Notes under the pieces: model-generated
Told to the model about the DNA's origin: nothing
The model's database searches: none
The model's input: only the letters and a program-made list of their open reading frames with translations
In this document: one piece after another, positions 18,547 through 26,697 of the stretch
Position numbering within the stretch: position 1 is the stretch's first letter
How the letters are laid out: each line of letters begins with the position of its first letter
Made by a program: the position numbers and the translations under genes
Assembly: GCA_900318555.1 (NCBI GenBank)
Contig: ONKX01000014.1
Coordinates: forward strand, 1-64,000
Reading direction: 5' to 3'
Length of the DNA stretch: 64,000 bases
Origin: an uncultured Prevotellaceae bacterium
Lineage (GTDB): Bacteria; Bacteroidota; Bacteroidia; Bacteroidales; Bacteroidaceae

Positions 18547-18651
18547 TTATTTGTGAACAAAAATAGCTATTCCTACTATAATTACAGCCATACCTGCCAA
18601 AATGGCAATTGTCTCGATTGTTGAGAACACATAGTCAAACCCAAGAATCAA
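18547..18651 (-). CDS. Possible single-membrane-segment microprotein before the deaminase
   Basis: A 34-codon frame from TTG at 651 (18651) has a strongly hydrophobic centre (AILAGMAVIIVGIAIFV) and stops 7 bases before the deaminase ATG. A stop codon lies upstream in the same frame, both with the IS in place and in the reconstructed sequence without it. No ATG start exists apart from one internal codon. It may be a microprotein, or the last transmembrane segment of a decayed gene. Confidence 0.2.
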   Translation of the reverse strand: MILGFDYVFSTIETIAILAGMAVIIVGIAIFVHK

Positions 18652-18660
18652 TACTATTTA

Positions 18661-19697
18661 ACGTGAGTTCGACGAATTCAGAAGAGCGTTAATTGGTTGT
18701 CGCTAGCCCTCTCACATGTATGCATGGCTTCTTGGGAAAGAAGCAATATGCAGCCAGAGCTCCCAACAGATTGACCATAAAGTTATCGAACGACCTGTGT
18801 CGTGAGTGCTCTACCTGAGCGATGTTCTTGAGTTCGTCATTAACGGTCTCTATAATGGCTCTCTTTCTTGTCAATAGCCTGTCCGACATGGTCATCAGAG
18901 CGCCTTTCATGTTGCTCTTTAGTTTTGTGATCAACTGAATACCGTCAACAAACAGACGTTGGAACAGTTCTTTGCCGATATAGCCTTTGTCTCCGACAAG
19001 CTTTCCATACAGGAATTCCACAAACGCCTCATGCTCAAGCGGCTTGCGGTCATCGATGTCTCCAGGTGTAATCATGAAACTGAGCAGCTCTCCTTTCTCG
19101 TTACAGATAAGGTGGAGCTTGAATCCAAAGAACCATCCCATGGAGCATTTGCCTCTTTGCGCAATACCCTTGAAGGTCTTGTGGATGTGGATGCGCTGGT
19201 TCTTGCAGACCCTCAGCGGCGTGCTGTCCACAAAGCTGATACCAGTACATTTGCCTAGCAACACCTTCTTAATGAACAGGGCAAGGGGAATGGCTACCTC
19301 TTTCTCCAGCTCCACAAAACGGTTGTAGGAAACAAGTTCTGGAAACAAGTGACGCAGGTGCTTCGAGACATACTCCAGATAGAAATGCTTCAGGCAGCGA
19401 TAGCCGGAATTATGGAAGAGGATGATGATGACCATCACCTCAGCCTTGGATAACGTACCATCACGATGATATTTCCTCTTCTTGGGGTCTCTGAGAGTAT
19501 ATTTTTCCATCATTTCATCAAAAAAACGGCAAAAATCATCCGCCATACAGAAAATTTCAGTAACTTTGTCCTCGGTAAACATTAGCGATACTTTTTAGTG
19601 TAACTTGTTGTGTAGTGACTACAAATTTACTAAAAATATCGCTAATTTCCTAATAATCAGACAATTATTTTTAAAATCAATTTCGTCGAACTCACGT
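18661..19697 (-). mobile_element. Complete IS982-family insertion sequence with 6-bp target duplication
   Basis: The ends are perfect 16-bp inverted repeats: ACGTGAGTTCGACGAA at 18661-18676 and its complement at 19682-19697. The hexamer TATTTA stands immediately outside both ends (18655-18660 and 19698-19703), the footprint of transposition. The element is 1037 bp and holds one intact transposase. The intact gene, perfect repeats and perfect duplication point to a recent insertion, in the gap between an ATP-grasp gene and the dCTP deaminase. Confidence 0.93.
18689..19582 (-). CDS. IS982-family transposase
   Basis: 297 residues, the usual length. The DDE triad is visible: Asp in GISFVDSTPLRVC, Asp in VGDKGYIGKELF and Glu in RAIIETVNDELK. 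KHHF-type N-terminal helices and the CSMGWFFGFKLHL motif are typical of IS982 elements found in Porphyromonas and Prevotella. The start at 19582 follows the right inverted repeat by about 100 bp. Frame intact, likely functional. Confidence 0.92.
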   Translation of the reverse strand: MFTEDKVTEIFCMADDFCRFFDEMMEKYTLRDPKKRKYHRDGTLSKAEVMVIIILFHNSGYRCLKHFYLEYVSKHLRHLFPELVSYNRFVELEKEVAIPLALFIKKVLLGKCTGISFVDSTPLRVCKNQRIHIHKTFKGIAQRGKCSMGWFFGFKLHLICNEKGELLSFMITPGDIDDRKPLEHEAFVEFLYGKLVGDKGYIGKELFQRLFVDGIQLITKLKSNMKGALMTMSDRLLTRKRAIIETVNDELKNIAQVEHSRHRSFDNFMVNLLGALAAYCFFPKKPCIHVRGLATTN

Positions 19698-19845
19698 TAT
19701 TTATATCCAAATCGACTGGAATGATACAGAAACGGCCAGTTTTAAAAGACAAAATACTGACCGTTCCTCTATAGTCTCTATTTTGATGCCGCATTTGGTG
19801 GCAAATCATTAACATCAATTATGCGCCTGTATTAATCATCCAATA

Positions 19846-21015
19846 TCAATTTTGACTGGGATTAATAACAAGATATGTAAGAATACTTTCAAAATCAGGA
19901 GCTTCATCTTCCGAATAATACATTATGGAGTTTGTTCCATAACAATCATTGTGTTCCAACGGTTGCAATTCTTCTGAAACATAATTTTTCTGGTAAAGCC
20001 AGTCGTATTTCTCGCAAACATCAAATAAAGGTTTCAGATAATCCGTTTGCTTAGTAACGAAATAAACTCCGGCATAATGTTTTTCAAGTTTTGAAGTATC
20101 CAATTCTTGAAAGGTTCCCAAAGCAATTTGTATTGCTCCGTTTATATACTCATAACCTGTACTCAATGTTGTTAACGGCCATGCTATGTGATCACCACCA
20201 GGACGTGCATTATATTCTATTAGATATACATTGCCATCGATAATCTTTATCTCAGTATGGCATGTAGAATTATTCAACCCTACAGCTGCCAGACCTTCTT
20301 TTACTGCAGCTTCTACCTTTTGCCTCATATCGTCAGATAGTTCAGCTGGCTGCCTATGTCCCAATTCAACACAATGAGGAGGTCCTGAACTGATTTTTTC
20401 CGTCACTTGTACAACATAATGCTTTCCTTTATACGAAAGACTTTCTACAGAATACTCTTTTCCTCCATCAAGATACTCTTCAATGATAACAGGGTTAACG
20501 CCAGACTTTTCTTTTGCATAAATAAAAGCGTCTTGTAATTCTGATTTGTCATTAACTACAGTGATTCCCTGTTTGCCCCCTTTTGAAGTAGGTTTGACTA
20601 TAATAGGGAATTGCATTGAGAGATTTCCCAATTCCTCGTCTGTGCTGATTTCCGCAAACGCAGGTTGATTTAATAGCTTAAGGCTTTTACAAGCTGTTCT
20701 GTTACGATATTTATCTGTAATAACTCTTGCTATTTCGTATGGCAATCCTGGTGTTCCAAGCTCTTTTGCCACATACGCTGCTATCTCAACAGTCAACTCT
20801 GTCGTAGCCAAAACTCCCTGAATGTTTTCCTTTTTACATATTTCTACAATCTCATCTTTCTCAAAGATGGAAATATTGTGAAAAACATCAAAAGCCTCAT
20901 GAATAAAGTCTGGTTCTACATTGGAGAAACAGTGTGTTTCCAAACCCATATTGTGAGCATGGTTTCCTATAATCCATGCCATCCTACCAGATCCTATGAC
21001 TGCAAGTTTCTTCAT
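19846..21015 (-). CDS. ATP-grasp ligase (first of two)
   Basis: 389 residues. An N-terminal Rossmann-like preATP domain (KKLAVIGSGRMAW) is followed by an ATP-grasp core: FPIIVKPTSKGGKQGIT (about 140-156) with the nucleotide-binding Lys, the PVIIEEYLDGG hinge, and EYNARPGGDH with acidic and Asn metal ligands. ATP-grasp enzymes of this carbamoyl-phosphate-synthase-like group join a carboxylate to an amine. The substrate is unknown; amide decoration of a sugar or of the nearby phosphonate is possible. It lies 4 bp after the PLP-fold gene. IS982 sits 149 bp downstream. Confidence 0.8.
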   Translation of the reverse strand: MKKLAVIGSGRMAWIIGNHAHNMGLETHCFSNVEPDFIHEAFDVFHNISIFEKDEIVEICKKENIQGVLATTELTVEIAAYVAKELGTPGLPYEIARVITDKYRNRTACKSLKLLNQPAFAEISTDEELGNLSMQFPIIVKPTSKGGKQGITVVNDKSELQDAFIYAKEKSGVNPVIIEEYLDGGKEYSVESLSYKGKHYVVQVTEKISSGPPHCVELGHRQPAELSDDMRQKVEAAVKEGLAAVGLNNSTCHTEIKIIDGNVYLIEYNARPGGDHIAWPLTTLSTGYEYINGAIQIALGTFQELDTSKLEKHYAGVYFVTKQTDYLKPLFDVCEKYDWLYQKNYVSEELQPLEHNDCYGTNSIMYYSEDEAPDFESILTYLVINPSQN

Positions 21016-21019
21016 CTAC

Positions 21020-22090
21020 TCAATCTGTTATTACTTTAATAATCTTTTCCATATCTTCCTCGTCATATCTTTGATCACAGGGAATTGCGAGTAAGTGGTC
21101 AAACATATATTCAATAGAAGAATTAATTAGGATTTCTTTAGTGCTGACAGGCCAAAGAACCGGAGCATAAATATGTTGTAGTGCCAATTTCTTTTGAAGC
21201 ACAGGGCGATCATCTATGTAAATAGGGAAATAAAGAGGCGCTGTGGTTACTCTCGACAATTCCTCACAAACGAGGTTGCACTTCGAGCAATTCTTTAGTC
21301 CTTGATAAAGCTTCTTGTAATTAGTTATTCTTTGTGAATTATTGATTTTTAAATCCTCAATAGCCAACATCGCTTTTGAAAAAGGTGCCATTTCATGTGG
21401 CGTAATTTCGCCAGCTATTCCTTTTACTGCATCCTTGTTAAGTCTTATCGAAATTTGCTTAATTGTCTCGTCTGAATGAAGGAAATACTCACCCCTGAGA
21501 TACATTGCATCAGTTTGTTTTTGAACGAACTCTTCGTTTACTCCGGTTACCTTATTTTGAAAAAAGTTCCCATTATTATAATCTTCTAGAAAAGCTCCAT
21601 CAGGACAGCAGAACCACTTTCTATAGCTCCCCACATAATAATCTATAAAAGGAAGTCGCTCGTCTGAGAAAATGCACTGTGTATTATCAACTACTATAAT
21701 AGAACCTCTTTCTTTTATCTGTTTTAAAGCCGCTTGTTCATCAGAGTTGAAATCCATTCCGTAATAGGGATGCGCTATCACAATAACAGGATTAACCTGG
21801 TTTGATAATCTCAACAATGATTGGATATCAATCAGTAGATTGTTCTCAATGGGATAATAATAAATCTGCCAACCTAACTGTTGAAAAGGATCTATTACAG
21901 TCTGGCATGTATAAGCAGGCATCAATACTCGCTTTGATGTGCTATTATACGATACTGCTATATCATACAATGCTTCTCTACACAATGAATACAATACTTG
22001 CTTATCATACTTGGGTGACAAGCAATATGAAGAATTTGCTTTATCTATATGATAGTCATATATCGGGAAAATACTGCCTATATCTTTCAT
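21020..22090 (-). CDS. PLP-dependent aminotransferase-fold protein (divergent DegT-like)
   Basis: 356 residues. MPAYTCQTVIDPF near 57-69 is a typical PLP-binding loop, VVDNTQ supplies an Asp at 135 and SYRKWF a Lys at 158, in the order of cofactor Asp and Schiff-base Lys of fold-type I enzymes. It is more divergent than the DegT gene at 23315-24454. Likely a sugar aminotransferase or a related amino-transfer or elimination enzyme. It is sandwiched between two ATP-grasp genes with 4- and 11-bp gaps, suggesting they act in sequence. Confidence 0.65.
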   Translation of the reverse strand: MKDIGSIFPIYDYHIDKANSSYCLSPKYDKQVLYSLCREALYDIAVSYNSTSKRVLMPAYTCQTVIDPFQQLGWQIYYYPIENNLLIDIQSLLRLSNQVNPVIVIAHPYYGMDFNSDEQAALKQIKERGSIIVVDNTQCIFSDERLPFIDYYVGSYRKWFCCPDGAFLEDYNNGNFFQNKVTGVNEEFVQKQTDAMYLRGEYFLHSDETIKQISIRLNKDAVKGIAGEITPHEMAPFSKAMLAIEDLKINNSQRITNYKKLYQGLKNCSKCNLVCEELSRVTTAPLYFPIYIDDRPVLQKKLALQHIYAPVLWPVSTKEILINSSIEYMFDHLLAIPCDQRYDEEDMEKIIKVITD

Positions 22091-22101
22091 AAAAAATCTT
22101 T

Positions 22102-23310
22102 CTAATGCACAACAACTTTAAGCCATGCCTGATTAGCAAGTGCCTCATCCATCTGCTGGCGGTTTTCAAAATGTAAGAACAATGTGCCAATAGCATTGTT
22201 AGCCCCCTTGAATGTCTCTACATGTTCATCTGCTTTAACTCGAATCTCAGCTTCAATAACATGGTCCTTCTTGAACTGTTCGTCAATTATCGCCTCATCA
22301 AATGCACCATCTTGGTTGGAATGAACAATATAGTTCACATAAACGCCATTATACTGCGGCATCGTGATACCCTCAACGTTCTCACCTACTGCTTTACAGA
22401 CTTCTGCCTCAATGAGATCAATGCCTGTACCCAATCGCTGAAGTTCCGCGATGCGGTTACCACCTGCACGAGGCGACACCTCCATAATATAAGGCTTGCC
22501 ATTCTTGCAAACACGACTCTCTATATTATAAAGGCCAGTACCACAATTCAGCAGTTTCAACAGTCGTTGTATCTCGCTGGTCAGATAATCCTGATGCTCT
22601 TGCGGCATGGATGCAGGCCATATCTCTATGGCAGGTGTATAAGGATTCTCTGCATTCTTATCAAACAACTGGTCAGAATAGTCTGCATATACCAGTTCAC
22701 CATTAACAGAGAAACAATCAGCACTCGATTGATAACCTTGCAGCTCCAAGAAATCTTCTACAATGAAATGACCATTATGCGACTCATCCAGTGCGTGTGC
22801 AATAGACGCTTCCAAATCCTTAGGGTCATCCACACGTGTCACGCCCTTGCTACCTGCACTATCCACAGGTTTTACAATAACTGGCCAGTTGAAGAAGTCC
22901 ACATCCTTCAGTGCATCCTCTGCTTTAGTGTATCCCTTTGCATTAGGCACATTGAAGCCATGCTCAGTCAAGAACCGACGGAACTTAGACTTATCCTGCA
23001 TGATGCATGCTGACTCATAGCTACAGGTGAACGGAAGATGCATCTTTTCTGCCACATAAGAGGCAGCTACTACACCAGGATCTACAGCATAAGACAGGAT
23101 ACCATCTATCTTCAGTTCTTTCGCTAGCGCCAGAACCTTGTCCTTGTCCTTCTCCAAAATGCTCACATTATGGTATTCATCAGAATACTTATGGGCAATG
23201 TTATTCGGAAGATAATCAACCGTAATAACATGGTAACCGTGTTTATGAGCAGCCTCTATTGCTGGCAACAAATAGCGGATGCCACCAAGAAGCATCAATT
23301 TCTTTTGCAT
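22102..23310 (-). CDS. ATP-grasp ligase (second of two)
   Basis: 402 residues. preATP domain MLLGGIRYLLPAIEAAHKHG, ATP-grasp core WPVIVKPVDSAGSKGVT (about 144-160) and PYIMEVSPRAGGNRI with the metal-binding residues. It is more similar to carboxylate-amine ligases of the PurK/BtrJ-like type than to true carbamoyl-phosphate synthase. It ends 11 bp before the divergent PLP gene and begins 4 bp after the DegT gene. Two different ATP-grasp enzymes in one polysaccharide operon suggest two amide bonds or a dipeptide-like substituent. Confidence 0.8.
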   Translation of the reverse strand: MQKKLMLLGGIRYLLPAIEAAHKHGYHVITVDYLPNNIAHKYSDEYHNVSILEKDKDKVLALAKELKIDGILSYAVDPGVVAASYVAEKMHLPFTCSYESACIMQDKSKFRRFLTEHGFNVPNAKGYTKAEDALKDVDFFNWPVIVKPVDSAGSKGVTRVDDPKDLEASIAHALDESHNGHFIVEDFLELQGYQSSADCFSVNGELVYADYSDQLFDKNAENPYTPAIEIWPASMPQEHQDYLTSEIQRLLKLLNCGTGLYNIESRVCKNGKPYIMEVSPRAGGNRIAELQRLGTGIDLIEAEVCKAVGENVEGITMPQYNGVYVNYIVHSNQDGAFDEAIIDEQFKKDHVIEAEIRVKADEHVETFKGANNAIGTLFLHFENRQQMDEALANQAWLKVVVH

Positions 23311-23314
23311 GGTC

Positions 23315-24454
23315 TTATTTAACGACTAATTCAAGAACTCTGTTAATGTCTTCTTCACTCAGCTCGTGATGCATCGGTAAGCAAATAACTTCATTTGCTG
23401 TCTTGGTTGCAACAGGCAGGTTTTCAGGAGTTGCACTCGGCAGCCCACGATAAGTACTGAACGTACTAATTAATGGATAGAAGTAACGACGACCCAACAC
23501 ATTGGCATCGCGCATCTCAAAGTAAAGTTGGTCGCGTGTCTTACCATACTCTTCTGCATTGATAAAAATTGGGAAGTAGCTATAGTTATGACGTACACCC
23601 GGCATATCATCAAAGAAGCGGATACCTGGGACGTTTCGCAATGCGTCACGATACTTATTCGCAACCTTCTGACGGTTGGCAATAGCCTGGTCGACCTGCT
23701 TCAAGTTTAAGAGTCCGTAAGCTGCTCGAACTTCATCCACCTTGCTATTAATACCTGGAGCCACCACTTCTGTCTCTCCTGCAAAGCCAAAGTTCTTCAG
23801 ACGATCTATTCTTTTCTTAGTGACCTCGTCATGCGTCACCAGAGCGCCACCCTCAAGTGTGTTATAAACTTTAGTAGCATGGAAACTCAGGGTGCTCATA
23901 TCTCCACGGTTGAGTACACTTTCTCCATTCACTTCTACACCAAAAGCATGGGCTGCATCATAGATTACCTTCAAGCCATATTTATCAGCAATCTCCTGTA
24001 TGGCATCCATATTGACAGGCTTGCCATAACAGTGTACCGGCATGATAGCAGTGGTCTTAGGAGTGATGGCTGCTTCAATCTTTTCGGGATCTATACCACA
24101 TGTTTCTTCCTCTATATCCACGAATACTGGGCGACATCCATTCCACCAAATGCTATGAGTTGTAGCCACAAAGCTATAGGGAGTGGTAATGACTTCTCCT
24201 GTAATACGGAGAGCCTGTAAAGCTGTGAGTAACGGTAGCGTTCCATTGGTAAACAGACTGATATGCGGCACTTTTAAATACTCTGCAAGAGCATTCTCTA
24301 ACTGCTGATGGAAATCTCCATTATTAGTAATCCATTTACTAGCCCAAATTTCTTTGAGCATTTCATTAAACTCACCGAGGTCAGGCAGCAACGGCGAGGT
24401 GACGGTAATTTGTTTCTCAGACATATCTTTTGCTCTATTGTTCAATTCCCTCAT
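23315..24454 (-). CDS. DegT/DnrJ/EryC1/StrS-family sugar aminotransferase
   Basis: 379 residues, the usual family length. The PLP site is complete: FTNGTLPLL loop near 68-76, Asp166 in YDAAHAFG and the Schiff-base Lys195 in FHATKVYNTLEGG. Such enzymes convert a keto-sugar nucleotide to an amino sugar; the intermediate from RmlB in this locus is a possible keto donor. The ATG overlaps the stop of the upstream sulfotransferase-like gene (ATGA, 24451-24454). Met11 is an alternative start. Confidence 0.88.
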   Translation of the reverse strand: MRELNNRAKDMSEKQITVTSPLLPDLGEFNEMLKEIWASKWITNNGDFHQQLENALAEYLKVPHISLFTNGTLPLLTALQALRITGEVITTPYSFVATTHSIWWNGCRPVFVDIEEETCGIDPEKIEAAITPKTTAIMPVHCYGKPVNMDAIQEIADKYGLKVIYDAAHAFGVEVNGESVLNRGDMSTLSFHATKVYNTLEGGALVTHDEVTKKRIDRLKNFGFAGETEVVAPGINSKVDEVRAAYGLLNLKQVDQAIANRQKVANKYRDALRNVPGIRFFDDMPGVRHNYSYFPIFINAEEYGKTRDQLYFEMRDANVLGRRYFYPLISTFSTYRGLPSATPENLPVATKTANEVICLPMHHELSEEDINRVLELVVK

Positions 24455-25485
24455 TTATCAGACCATAAAAACATCTCCTTACTAAAATCAGGCGCAGGAT
24501 ATCTTGAAAAGTCAAACAAATACTCAGGTAATGCTTCTTCGATTTTTTTGACATCTTCAGCAAAATTAGGATATCTTATAAACACTTGTGTATTTGCTAT
24601 AGATTTCGATGGATCAAATATACTCTTCGGATGAGTATTTTCTGGCAGATCAAGGAATTGCCGGATTTGTGCTGTCGTTTTATCATACTCATACACCAAT
24701 TCTTCGAACTGTACTTTTAACACACGAGGATGGTTCTCACTGTATGGCTGGTCTTTACGAAGGGCTTTATAATAAGTAATAAAATCATCTACGGTTTCTA
24801 TTGGGAAAAAGCGCCATTGCCCCATTAATTTTGTTTTACCGGATACATATAAATCGCGAGGATCTCTGTCTACAACGATGGCATATGGGTCTTTTATAAA
24901 AGGAAAGCATGCTTGAGGGTTATTTGTACCAAAAGGTTGATCTAATGCTACAATTTCTTCTTGGTTAACACCCATTCCTTTAAGTAACTCGTCTATATGT
25001 TGCTGAGCTGCCTCATAGAAATTATCTGGTCGAACTGAAAAACGGACCTCTTTTAGCGGCCAACATTGAGCACGGTGACCAGTCTTACGTTCCATCCTTG
25101 GTATTACAACCTTCATCATAAAATGATGTAGGAAGTATATGGATCTGTAACTAAAATTTTTATAACCCCAATACCACTTGACCATTGTTATACTATCAAC
25201 AAACTGTTGGGCCGATTGTGTAAACAATTCCGATGGGAGACCACGGCTTTGATAAAAAGATTTCCATTTATCAACCATATCAAGAAACCGCTTGATTGCA
25301 CTTATAGAATCACTTGTCCTGCTATATGGGTGCATCAGTGCCCGCTCTAAATATAGCAAACCATCTAATGCAGTCAAATAAGTAAATTCCAAGTCACCCT
25401 TAACAGTAACTTTATCGAACTCTTTTAGATAATCAAGAACAGCACCTGATCCTGTTTCTCCAAAACCATTAACCCCAATAAACAT
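24451..25485 (-). CDS. Sulfotransferase-family protein
   Basis: 344 residues. The N-terminal FIGVNGFGETGSGAVLDYL replaces the usual 5'-PAPS P-loop, and AIVVDRDPRDLYVSG (near 205-219) is the typical 3'-phosphate-binding RDPRD motif of the sulfotransferase superfamily. It probably transfers sulfate to a sugar hydroxyl, though its place between phosphonate and amino-sugar genes leaves the acceptor open. PAPS synthesis genes are not in the window. It lies 8 bp downstream of the dehydrogenase gene. Confidence 0.7.
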   Translation of the reverse strand: MFIGVNGFGETGSGAVLDYLKEFDKVTVKGDLEFTYLTALDGLLYLERALMHPYSRTSDSISAIKRFLDMVDKWKSFYQSRGLPSELFTQSAQQFVDSITMVKWYWGYKNFSYRSIYFLHHFMMKVVIPRMERKTGHRAQCWPLKEVRFSVRPDNFYEAAQQHIDELLKGMGVNQEEIVALDQPFGTNNPQACFPFIKDPYAIVVDRDPRDLYVSGKTKLMGQWRFFPIETVDDFITYYKALRKDQPYSENHPRVLKVQFEELVYEYDKTTAQIRQFLDLPENTHPKSIFDPSKSIANTQVFIRYPNFAEDVKKIEEALPEYLFDFSRYPAPDFSKEMFLWSDK

Positions 25486-25492
25486 GTTAGTA

Positions 25493-26614
25493 TTATTTTA
25501 AAATTATATTGTACAATTGATATATTACATCGGAATCCAATTTAATGGGATTATTTTTCAATCTCACAGGATTGACCGAGGTGGAAAGGACTTTCAAATC
25601 CTCTTCTCGATTTACCGAAACAGGATTGTTCAAATCCATATCTTTCATAATCTCACGGAAAGATCTGATGGCATCTGCAGGGTCTGCACAACCCATCGCC
25701 GTGGATATTTCAGCAAATATACCTATAAGATACTTCCGACCTCTCTTATCAATACATTTGTCTATATTGCTAAGCATATACTCCCAAATCTCAGGAAGCC
25801 CAACAGCAACAGCATGACCATGGGGTAGTTTATAGAGTGAAGTTATTTTATAACTAAATGCATGTGCCGCTGTGGTCTGAGTTATATTTATAGCCCTGCC
25901 TCCATAGTTCGCAGCCAGCATTATTTGTGCTGAAGCCTCTTCGTCATTCTCAAAGATATATTTTCTCCAGTTTGCCATAATGAGTTCAACTGTTTTACGG
26001 CTATACTCATAGCTCTCTTCTGTAGAATTGACAGACCACCAAGACTCTATGCCCTGACACAATGCATCCATCATGGTGCATTTCTTCTGATAGAGCGGCA
26101 ATGTCTTCAATACTGAAGGTTCCAGTATCGCATAATCCGGAAGCACGCCATCATTGGTAACAGTTTGCTTGGCTCCTTCATAATACATCACAGCATTATG
26201 AGTGGACTCACTACCAGTACCAGCTGTAGTGGGTAAAGCAATAAACGGAATCTTTGTTCCATCGATTAGTAATCTCTGTAATACCAGAGGCGGAATGATA
26301 GCTGCATTACCCTCTTCAGCCAGCACGGCCAGTTTAATACACTTTGCCACATCAATGGCACTGCCGCCTCCCACTGCGAGAATAGTATCACAATGGGAGG
26401 ATTTTAGCAGTTCTATACCGTTACACACTTGTTCGTAGAGAGGATTTGGTGTAAAGTCAGAAAACTTCACCTTCTCTTCTACTGGCAATGCCTCAATCGC
26501 ATCCTTAATATTCAAGAAAGGATAGGAAGAGTCTATTACCAGGAATAATTTCTTGCAACCCACCTCTTTCAGTATAGCAGGCAGGTTTGCTATTCCGTTT
26601 ATTATCTTTTGCAT
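25493..26614 (-). CDS. Iron-type alcohol dehydrogenase, predicted phosphonoacetaldehyde reductase
   Basis: 373 residues of the group III iron alcohol dehydrogenase family: AVGGGSAIDVAKCI (about 80-93) binds the dinucleotide, TTAGTGSE follows near 134, and HAFSY...LPHGHAVAVGLP holds the metal His residues near 257-277. Members next to phosphonopyruvate decarboxylase (PhpC, FomC, DhpG types) reduce phosphonoacetaldehyde to 2-hydroxyethylphosphonate. The next upstream genes here are exactly Ppd and PepM, and no AepZ-type transaminase is present, so hydroxyethylphosphonate is the predicted product. Confidence 0.8.
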   Translation of the reverse strand: MQKIINGIANLPAILKEVGCKKLFLVIDSSYPFLNIKDAIEALPVEEKVKFSDFTPNPLYEQVCNGIELLKSSHCDTILAVGGGSAIDVAKCIKLAVLAEEGNAAIIPPLVLQRLLIDGTKIPFIALPTTAGTGSESTHNAVMYYEGAKQTVTNDGVLPDYAILEPSVLKTLPLYQKKCTMMDALCQGIESWWSVNSTEESYEYSRKTVELIMANWRKYIFENDEEASAQIMLAANYGGRAINITQTTAAHAFSYKITSLYKLPHGHAVAVGLPEIWEYMLSNIDKCIDKRGRKYLIGIFAEISTAMGCADPADAIRSFREIMKDMDLNNPVSVNREEDLKVLSTSVNPVRLKNNPIKLDSDVIYQLYNIILK

Positions 26615-26697
26615 ACTTGAAAATGGTTATGGATTATTGGTTATGGGTTATTGAGATTATTCAACGGTCTGTTTCTATAACCTCTCACCACTAACCT
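26615..26697. repeat. Spacer made of heptamer-like repeats
   Basis: The 83-bp gap between the dehydrogenase and decarboxylase genes contains GGTTATGGATTATT-type and TAACCTC/TCACCAC-type units in 7-bp phase (roughly 26626-26652 and 26678-26705, the latter entering the end of the ppd gene). No promoter is evident. Confidence 0.45.

Noticed and set aside
22222..23013. 263-codon plus-strand open frame across the ATP-grasp gene
   Set aside because: Composition is Ile/Leu/Cys/His-rich without any motif; opposite strand of a clear ATP-grasp gene.
23315..24454. DegT gene as an AepZ-type aminotransferase making 2-aminoethylphosphonate
   Set aside because: Its motifs are those of sugar aminotransferases, not of the AepZ/PhnW type, and the dehydrogenase next to Ppd fits the hydroxyethyl route better. 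It cannot be fully excluded.
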